A DNA stretch of 64,000 nucleotides, from NCBI RefSeq assembly GCF_004798865.1, contig NW_025335587.1, forward strand, positions 3,695,585-3,759,584. The letters are read 5' to 3'. A model generated the notes under the pieces. It was given only the letters and a program-made list of their open reading frames with translations, was not told where the DNA came from and made no database searches. A program made the position numbers and the translations under genes. Numbering within the stretch: position 1 is the first letter of the stretch; each line of letters starts with the position of its first letter. Shown in pieces: positions 58,601 through 64,000 of the stretch. Origin of the DNA: Varanus komodoensis (Eukaryota > Chordata > Lepidosauria > Squamata > Varanidae).

Positions 58601-61600
58601 CCATTTACTTATAGTGAAGTGATTTTTCTCTGAGCCTTATCAGTTTTTCTTCAGTGAAATGGGTGTTGGAGCAAAAGACTGTTGAGTCAGAAGAATTATT
58701 TTGTGGTTTGAAACTCAAAGTCAGCTTCTGACTTGTGCTACGGTTCTTGGACAGGTCACTTTTCTTTTGGTTTCCCTTGCTTGTCTTCTGGAAAATGTAT
58801 ATTTTTTGATGAACTGAACTCACCATGACCACCATTTTGTGTGTGGACAAGTCTCCCATAGAAACCATTTTGTAACAGTGCCCACTCTTTAATTTCTGAA
58901 TGTGCTGACAAGCCCAAAATGATTGAGGACTCTTACTGTAAAAATGTCAGGTCTTGGTGTGGAAGCTTTGTCTAAAAATAAGGCAATTAAAAGAGCTCAA
59001 GGTCCATCAGAAAGAATTTGGGAAGCAAATTACCAAAGGCAGAGGGATTATATGTTTCCTTAAATATATCATGACAGGAAGGTATAGCTGAAATGGGTGT
59101 TATAGAGAGTTCTTTAGGAGAAATCAAACAACTTCAGTTGCTGAACTTTTAAATAAATATACAATATATAGTTGAAATTAGCTTCCTTATCAGAATATTA
59201 GAAGGCATCCAGTAAAATTTCTCTTCTCTCTCCTCTCCTCTCCTAAGAGCCAGAAAATGTTCAGGCCTGTTAGTCTATTTAAATTTATAGAACACTCCTG
59301 GAGGAAGAAATCAGCATGGCTTCTGTATGTTTCTCCTCATTAAACATTGGGAATTCCTTTGAGAGGTTCAACAAGCATTTAGAGAAGAATGATCTGATAA
59401 CCATTATGACCTGTTTAAGACAACATGCTAGTTCATCTTTGTTATCATAGGTGGGTTGTCACGTTGTGCAAATGGACTGATTCACCAAGGGTGTTCTGGT
59501 TTTTCAGTCATGCCACACTGTAGTGTTTATGGGATGCTCTAGGCTTGTTGCCACCTATGATGGGTTGTTGTATCATCCAAACCAGGGCTGGGGGGAAGAG
59601 ATATTGTAAAACGATTAAAGAAGGCAGATGATAGAGATAAATAAGTAGCTTTCATAATCGGGTGAAGTGAGCAGTGAAGACCCCAAAGGTTACTGCTGAG
59701 GGAATGTAGACCTTGGAGGTAAAAAGGTTACTCTGGTGTGGAGAAAGTAGAAAGTAAACAGATAATTTTATCTCCATAATCATACTCAGACTTGAGATCA
59801 CTGCATGATATTGATTGGCCAGAAAAGGCCAAAGACCTATTTCACCCAACACAGTTTGTTGCCACAGGAGTTGGTAATATCCACTGGCTTTCATGGCCTT
59901 AAAAGGGCATCGACCGATTGATGGCCTATAGATCAGTTAAGGGGCTTTGAATTGTGGCAGCTAAACTGCTGGGAAAACACATTAAAACAAGATGGCCTGT
60001 TAATGCTTGAAGGCTTCCTTTAGGTATCTGGGCACTTTATTTCAGAAGATTTCTATGTCATTTATCATTTTTAAGAATAAACAAATACCAGTGTGGTTTC
60101 CAAGATAAACACGTGATAAAATAACTATAAACATTAAAATAAAATATTAAAATGACTAGGGTAGTTGGCAATCCTTGTATCCACGAATGCTTGGTGGAAA
60201 TTGCTGGTGGAAGAACTCCATACTAGGAACCCTCCTGATCTTGTGAGTTCATTCCACATGGTAGGTGCCACAGCAGAGAAGCCCACCTTCTGCAGCATAG
60301 CCAAGCAAGCAGAGTGCTAGACTAGATGCGTCTTCACTCTGACCCACTAGTCCTGCTGTTGTGTTTCTTGTAGAGGGAAGGGCAAAGGGTGCAAGCATTT
60401 GTACTTTGCTACCTTGGTCCACCAAACAAACACAACTGTGCTTTGTGGCTTCATAGAAACATGGGGCTTTTCTCACACAGTCCCCAAGCACCTGCACATC
60501 GCCTGATGCTAAGTGTTTTACAGAGGCTGTTAAAGCTGTAGTTGTGGTTTCAAATCTGCAGGTTTCAGTTGGAATTTCTTTGAAGATGTTCAATGTGAAA
60601 GTAGGAGTGGGGTAAAGTAGCAGTGTTTGAAGTCAGGATCAAGACTGGGAGAACTTTAATCCGGGATACCATGAAGGAAGAGGGCTGTACCATGAGGGGT
60701 ATGCATGTTGGAATCTGTATCAAGAAGCAGTTTAGATCAATTAGATGTGCTAAGTGTTGTGGAGAGACTATAGGTGCTGCACCAAAGGGACCAAGGTTTG
60801 AATTTCCACATAGGCATGAAAGCCTATGTCCCATTTGCAGAATTATTTGTGCATATCATGTTAGGGCTGTGTGACCTGTATTAGTCGTGGCCAATGATCT
60901 CAATAGGTTTGCTAATGATTGTATGGATATAATTCCTTTGTATGGCACTAGGGCGTGAATTAAAAACTTTAAGAATCTGGGAAAGGGAAAAATGCATAAA
61001 TGTGATTTCCATTGCTTATCTTCGCTAATTTTCAAGTGTCTTTTTCCCACTGCATTCCATCTGGGGAGTGTGTTAATAGTCCTGTCATTTTGGTTCTGTT
61101 AGTTTTGGGGAATAATAGATAATGTTAGAATTAGCACTTCATTTCATACATTTTGTTTTGGATGTCTTCAGATCATTGCATCTTTGGAAAGGAAAGACCA
61201 ATTTTGGTAAAATTGAAAGGAAAGACCAGTTCTGACGTTGACTTTGCATCCCAAGAACGTTTTCACACACATTCATCTAACCAAAGTCTGGTTTCTGCTT
61301 TTTTTTTCGAGGAAAGTTTTGGGAATGAGCCATCTGTAGCAGAGACAGTTTGCTCTGAGCAACAGTTTTCCTGTTTCTCTGTCCCAGTCCCCCCCGCCCC
61401 CAAAAGGTCTCCTAATCTGATTTGGAACAGGGAAGAGAAAGGGGTTGAGCACCCTCTCCCTTTCCCAAAAGCTTTTTTCCTTAAGCAAATCAGCCATCCG
61501 GCTTAGTTAAATCGTCAAGCACACTTACTTGAAAGTAATTTCTACTGGAAAGCAACATTCTTTATTGCTAAGAAAATCTGTTCACAGGATCAACAGGTAT

Positions 61601-62015
61601 ATGCTTCAAATTAAATCCATTGCATCATAGAGGCCAATGGCTATTCTCCATCCCATAATGTTCTGTGAATTGTGAAAGTACTAGTTATTTTGTTTCTCAG
61701 GGATTTTTCTTTATGCAAAATGGCAGTCAAAATGTACATGGAATGCAAATAGAAATGTGATTGATCTAGTCATGGATTGCATTGCAAAAGTGTGTTATGA
61801 TTGATTTTAACTGGGTAATGTTTTTAACAGTGTATGTAAGGGAGCTGTTTATTATGGTTTTAGAAGCAGAGGAATCTTATAATTCTGTTTTCCTTTTTTC
61901 TTTTAAGGAAGAGGTGCTGAGCTGGTTGACAGAGGAGACAATACGTATGGTGGAAAATGGGTCATAAATCCAAGTGGTGGCTTGCTTTCAAAGGGACACC
62001 CACTGGGTGCTACAG
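41006..62015 (+). CDS. SCP2: SCP2 (SCPx), first 11 coding exons, partial
   Basis: Thiolase part of sterol carrier protein X, the peroxisomal 3-ketoacyl-CoA thiolase acting on branched-chain and bile-acid intermediates. Exons: 41006-41056, 43622-43676, 45314-45385, 47266-47397, 48398-48465, 50456-50582, 51033-51096, 52827-52913, 54591-54738, 56839-56986, 61908-62015; phases agree throughout (353 codons so far). Starts [17 protein letters not shown], shorter at the N-terminus than human. The nucleophile Cys is in [14 protein letters not shown]; further thiolase motifs are [31 protein letters not shown] and [17 protein letters not shown]. The rest of the thiolase end, the SCP2 lipid-binding domain and the peroxisomal targeting signal lie beyond the right edge. 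The exon 5/6 segment ([20 protein letters not shown]) differs from the mammalian KMSKGSLGIKFSDRTIPTD. Head to head with ECHDC2. Confidence 0.94.
41390..41520 (+). mobile_element. L2-like LINE tail, old
   Basis: CTACCCGGAGAACTTTGGCT ... GGGTAATATACAAATC then AATAAATAAA resembles the L2-type terminal stem-loop. A related tail lies at about 38060-38110. Confidence 0.5.
41521..43409. other. SCP2 intron 1, mostly unassigned
   Basis: Contains a palindromic MITE remnant near 42888-42960 and a short GCATAGGATTGC repeat near 43020. Otherwise no feature I can name. Confidence 0.35.
43410..43495. mobile_element. MIR-like SINE fragment
   Basis: TATTAACTTTAGTATTCC, ACAACAGCTCTGTAAGGTAG then GTCAGTATTACC follows the MIR core order (TTAATCCTCACAACAACCCTATGAGGTAG). 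Short and diverged. Confidence 0.45.
43908..44030 (-). mobile_element. tRNA-SINE 3' half, antisense, left of assembly gap
   Basis: Tail-half of the Sauria-type SINE in reverse orientation; ends GGTAGGTTGGGCTGAGA exactly at the gap. Confidence 0.8.
44031..44130. other. Assembly gap (100 N)
   Basis: Exactly 100 undetermined bases, the usual placeholder size. Any open frame crossing it is meaningless. Confidence 0.99.
44131..44262 (+). mobile_element. tRNA-SINE 3' half, sense, right of assembly gap
   Basis: Begins TCTCAGCCCAACCTACC at the gap edge, the exact complement of the left edge, and runs to the AAATAAAT tail. Nearly identical to the complement of 43908-44030. Confidence 0.8.
44835..45050 (+). 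mobile_element. LINE reverse-transcriptase C-terminal remnant (L2-like)
   Basis: ATGGCCCTGGCTGCCTATCA then CAAGGTTATGTTATGTAAAG and ACAACTTAGGACCAGGATAC decode to fragments like [20 protein letters not shown], the region corresponding to [19 protein letters not shown] in the L2 copy at 57776-58575. Confidence 0.55.
45136..45175. repeat. (TA)(CA)n(GA)n microsatellite
   Basis: Compound dinucleotide repeat just before SCP2 exon 3. Confidence 0.9.
45390..46584. other. SCP2 intron 3, left part with hAT-MITE-like sequence
   Basis: 45965-46140 repeatedly shows AACCCAC/GTGGGTT and CCATGGTTTG words (for example GAACTGTGGGTTGTTCATCA), similar to 49430-49510 and 59455-59580. Likely relics of a hAT-type MITE; boundaries unclear. 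Confidence 0.35.
46585..46631. repeat. (CT)n microsatellite
   Basis: About 23 uninterrupted CT units followed by a short TG run. Confidence 0.95.
47905..47995. repeat. Palindromic MITE-like repeat, old copy
   Basis: GCTCTCCAGCTGCTTTCAAT at the left and CATTGTTTGGAAGGCACC at the right fit the family at 8417-8500, diverged. Confidence 0.4.
48470..50455. other. SCP2 intron 5
   Basis: Contains a C/CA run at 48968-48990 and hAT-MITE-like words near 49430-49510. The 49020-49400 part looks like an old interspersed element that I could not place. Confidence 0.35.
51215..52200 (-). mobile_element. L2-clade LINE reverse-transcriptase fragment, antisense
   Basis: Minus-strand reading gives [18 protein letters not shown] (about 52020-51970), then [12 protein letters not shown] with the catalytic YxDD box (about 51775-51740), then [17 protein letters not shown] (about 51690-51640), in the order expected for an L2 reverse transcriptase. 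Broken in places and 3' incomplete. In SCP2 intron 7. Confidence 0.75.
52201..52700 (-). mobile_element. Second L2-like reverse-transcriptase fragment, antisense
   Basis: 52560-52680 on the minus strand decodes to pieces like [20 protein letters not shown], the GxxSPxLFN motif that precedes YxDD. It repeats a region already covered by 51720-52200, so it is a separate, older insertion or a duplicated piece. Confidence 0.5.
53078..53206 (+). mobile_element. 5S-rRNA-derived SINE
   Basis: CTAATCTTTGAAGCTAAGCA, then TGGCCTGGTTGAAATCTGGA, then TGGATGACTT follow the 3' two-thirds of vertebrate 5S rRNA, including the internal promoter region. An L2-type tail follows (AACCACCCAGAATGCTTTTG ... ATATAGAAATG). 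It lacks the 5' third of 5S, so it is a SINE and not a 5S gene. Confidence 0.75.
53225..53990 (-). mobile_element. Non-LTR retrotransposon reverse-transcriptase relic, antisense
   Basis: The minus strand carries [14 protein letters not shown] near 53445-53400 and, upstream, a decayed [13 protein letters not shown] near 53570. These are reverse-transcriptase motifs of a non-LTR element distinct from L2 (R4/Dong-like is my best guess). Heavily broken. Confidence 0.5.
54309..54405. repeat. Palindromic MITE-like repeat, copy 4
   Basis: TCCAGATGTTTCGAACTACA at the left; GAAATCCAGAATAGTTTCAG and GGTGCCAGGTTTGGGAGG at the right. Confidence 0.55.
54739..55909. other. SCP2 intron 9, left part
   Basis: Nothing recognised apart from a C-run at 55751-55760. 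Confidence 0.35.
55910..56382 (+). mobile_element. L2-clade LINE 3' end, diverged
   Basis: Decodes in pieces to [17 protein letters not shown] and [14 protein letters not shown], then GCCTGGCACCAACAC ... GCGCCAGGCC and the terminal ACCATCC ... GGATGGT stem-loop with an AAATAAAT tail. Older than the copy at 57776-58575. Confidence 0.75.
57776..58575 (-). mobile_element. L2-clade LINE 3' end with 205-codon open frame
   Basis: A 5'-truncated antisense insertion in SCP2 intron 10. An uninterrupted frame (58544-57927) encodes the reverse-transcriptase C-terminal region: [57 protein letters not shown] and [20 protein letters not shown], ending FLFKQHFKC. The tail GTAAGCCGCCCCGAGGC ... GGGCGGCATAAAAATG is followed by AATAAATAAAT. 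The intact frame and CpGs mark a comparatively young copy. Confidence 0.85.
58600..60130. other. SCP2 intron 10, middle
   Basis: Contains a hAT-MITE-like stretch with GTGGGTTGTCACG near 59450-59580; otherwise unassigned. Confidence 0.35.
60140..60310 (-). mobile_element. Possible L2-like LINE remnant, antisense
   Basis: CATTCCACATGGTAGGTGCC then ACAGCAGAGAAGCCCACC resembles the complement of the L2 segment encoding [14 protein letters not shown] in the copy at 57776-58575. Short and old. Confidence 0.35.
60311..61907. other. SCP2 intron 10, right part
   Basis: No exon or repeat I can name. An open frame at 60623-60874 with a few cysteines looks accidental. Confidence 0.35.
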
Positions 62016-62073
62016 GTAGCTAATATGATCTTTTTCTAAGGCATTTAAAAATAGGAAAAGGTTTTATTGAGCC

Positions 62074-62310
62074 ATATTATTTATTTATTTATTTAGAGTT
62101 TTTGTATGCCATCCCATCGCTTATAGCCTCGGGACAGCTCACATAAATAAATAAACATGATACAAAATACAATTAAAATCCAGAAACACCCTGGCTGCAC
62201 AATTAAAACCTATAGATATTAAGCGTTGTTAAACTATTTTTTAAATTAAAAGATCTTAGCCTGGCACCGAAAAACAAATAATGACGGTGCCAGGTGGACT
62301 TCTCTGGGGA
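62074..62310 (-). mobile_element. L2-clade LINE 3' end, antisense
   Basis: Complement reads CCTGGCACCGTCATTATTTG ... CGGTGCCAGGC and then the tail GTCCCGAGGCTATAAGCGAT. Same family as 57776-58575, more diverged. In SCP2 intron 11. Confidence 0.75.
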
Positions 62311-63120
62311 GCGCATTGCACAGATGCGCTCTATTGATGCAGCCTTTCCTAACTCACTGAACTCAAGATTTTTTGAAATACAACTCTCATCATCTCCAGC
62401 AATCATGGCCAACAACAGATTAGTGCTGCTGTCACTTAAAAATAATAATAATGAATTGCTTTGATACAATTTTAACATTTTAAAGTTAAATTACAAGTCA
62501 TCTTGAGAACCCTATTTAGCCTGAAGGAAACTCATACATGTAAGTTGATTTGCCCTTCTCCTTGACTGGAGGCTGGATAGTCAAATAACCTGGTGCTCCA
62601 TCAGTAGTTCATGCTGGAAATGTTGAGGATCACTGTACTTCAGCATTCTAATCTTTAAGAGCTACCATGACCAGTGTCACAACTATCCTTTACGTTGTGT
62701 TTGCATGTAATGTTAACCATAGTCCTAATCGGCATTTGATCTAAATTTAGAACCCATGGGTTGGATTTAAACCTACACATTCCAGCAAATCCTTTGAAAT
62801 CAATGGTACTTGATCAAGTCATAACTAAATTAAGCCCATATAATATAGTTTTCTAAATACTGCTTAGCCTGGATCCAACTCAGCAGTAGATCTTTATAAA
62901 GAAAAGGGTTTTTTTTTAAAAATAAATTTAGGTGTACACATGCAGACCATGTCTTACAAACAGTCTAAATTGGGAATTGATTCTTCATGTACTTGGGCTA
63001 AGGTCTGTTGTTCTTTGCCTTTCATTCATGTGTGGTACTCAATAGGTAATGTGCATCTCTAGTTCTCTATTTTAAAAGAACTTGCAGGAATTCATTACTT
63101 AAAATTCTACTGATGGACTA

Positions 63121-63540
63121 TTATGTGCTGGCAAGTCTTCTCTGACTTACGGTGATGCAGTGAATGAATGCCTTCCAAAATGGCTCTCCTTGATACTCCT
63201 CCTCAGACCTTGTAATCTCGAGGGTGTGACTTCCTCTATGGAATCACTCCATCTCATAATGGGTCTCCCTTTTCTTCTTCTGTCTTCAACTTTCTCTAAC
63301 ATAATTGTATTTTCCAGTTAGTCTTCCCTTCTCATTATGTGCCCAAAGTACAGCTTTGGTTTCATCATTTTTGCGTCCAGGGAAAGTTCTAGGACCCATT
63401 TGTTCACCTTTCTATTGATCTGAAAGTGAGCCACGTTTCTGAACAAATGCATGAACTGCCCAGAATTACTCTTTGACCTTGATGTCTGGCATGGGACAAC
63501 TTTCTTTGGGCTGATGTATAGTTTAGACACTGAGGGCTAA
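63121..63540 (-). mobile_element. LINE 3' end (RTE/BovB-like family), antisense
   Basis: The minus strand encodes NKWVLELSLDAKMMKPKLYF followed by GHIMRRED, the C-terminal segment of a squamate LINE related in layout to BovB (compare GHLMRRKDSLEKSLMLG at 38870-39255). Same family as 19795-19880 and 22560-22760. Confidence 0.7.
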
Positions 63541-63779
63541 AATATTGGGATGTCAAGGATTTTTTTCCATTTGAACTTAGCCCTGCAGCTCTAAACAAAC
63601 AAGGGTTGATTTTATTGTTATTAGTATTATTTGGTCAGAGTGATGAAATCCTCTGTGCTGCTGTTGCCAGATTCTGCCAGCACAAATTGCCCAACAGGTG
63701 AACAGCCTGAAGGACTCCAGACTCATGCCAATCAAGATTCTAGAGACAAGCCTGTGAGCAAAGTATGAGCTTTATTCAA

Positions 63780-64000
63780 GGTGTGTCCAGAAAGCAATGA
63801 GAGTGGTATTTTAAAAATTATTTTATTGAACATTTTACAATTGAACATTGTCTCCTTCAAAGTATGCACCTTGTGAGTGCACACAATGCTCCCAGCAATT
63901 TTTTGATTCTTCATAGCATTCCTGGAAGTCTTCAAGTGGGATGGCGTTCAGATCCTGCATAGTGGCTCTTTGAATATTACTCACACTACCAAAATGGTGT
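63780..64000 (-). mobile_element. Mariner-type DNA transposon, runs off right edge
   Basis: The left end GGTGTGTCCAGAAAGCAATG is a mariner-like terminal repeat. The minus-strand frame from the window edge to the stop at 63835-63837 reads SNIQRATMQDLNAIPLEDFQ, then ECYEESKNCWEHCVHSQ and GAYFEGDNVQL, the C-terminal end of a mariner transposase. The frame is open over the visible 55 codons; the rest lies outside. Confidence 0.8.

Noticed and set aside
60623-60874. 83-codon open frame with CPIC and other cysteines
   Set aside because: Cysteine spacing is not a recognisable zinc-binding pattern; intronic, no splice support, probably chance.

Overview
The window is vertebrate nuclear DNA, most likely from a squamate reptile (a lizard or snake). 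The gene structures are multi-exon with GT-AG introns. The gene order ZYG11B - ZYG11A - ECHDC2 - SCP2 matches the block on human chromosome 1p32. The repeats are a squamate-type mixture: L2-clade LINEs, CR1, a 5'-truncated BovB fragment, tRNA-derived SINEs of the Sauria type, a 5S-rRNA-derived SINE, a mariner copy and palindromic MITEs. I recognised no retrovirus, LTR element or Polinton.

Layout. 1-10,513 (+): the last nine coding exons of ZYG11B; earlier exons lie upstream of the window. 10,514-14,710: 3' UTR, two SINEs in opposite orientation, then the ZYG11A promoter. 14,711-27,675 (+): complete ZYG11A, 14 coding exons, 763 codons. 29,183-38,627 (-): complete ECHDC2, 10 coding exons, 305 codons, convergent with ZYG11A. 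38,628-41,005: a divergent intergenic region with a BovB 3' end, an L2 3' end and a ZNF143/THAP11-type promoter site. 41,006-62,015 (+): the first 11 coding exons of SCP2, which are the thiolase (SCPx) part. The sterol-carrier domain lies beyond the right edge. A 100-base assembly gap at 44,031-44,130 sits in SCP2 intron 2.

Function. ZYG11A and ZYG11B are tandem paralogues encoding substrate receptors of cullin-2 ubiquitin ligases; the nine ZYG11B exons in view have almost the same sizes as ZYG11A exons 6-14. ECHDC2 encodes a mitochondrial crotonase-fold protein and SCP2 a peroxisomal 3-ketoacyl-CoA thiolase/sterol carrier. Those two are head to head, about 2.4 kb apart.

I found no clearly novel gene system. 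The most interesting signals are: (1) a stem-loop at the 3' end of L2 LINEs, tRNA-SINEs and a 5S-SINE whose paired arms vary together between copies, with a second stem-loop near the L2 ORF end; (2) a near-perfect inverted SINE repeat cut at the same base on both sides of the assembly gap; (3) a 1.1-kb patchwork of direct and inverted copies of a short motif in an ECHDC2 intron; (4) a 1.13-kb DNA transposon with TA target duplication in ZYG11A; (5) an apparent one-base insertion that shortens the ZYG11B C-terminus; (6) a GC-AG intron in ZYG11A. All assignments come from reading translations and recalled family sequences; no searches were run.
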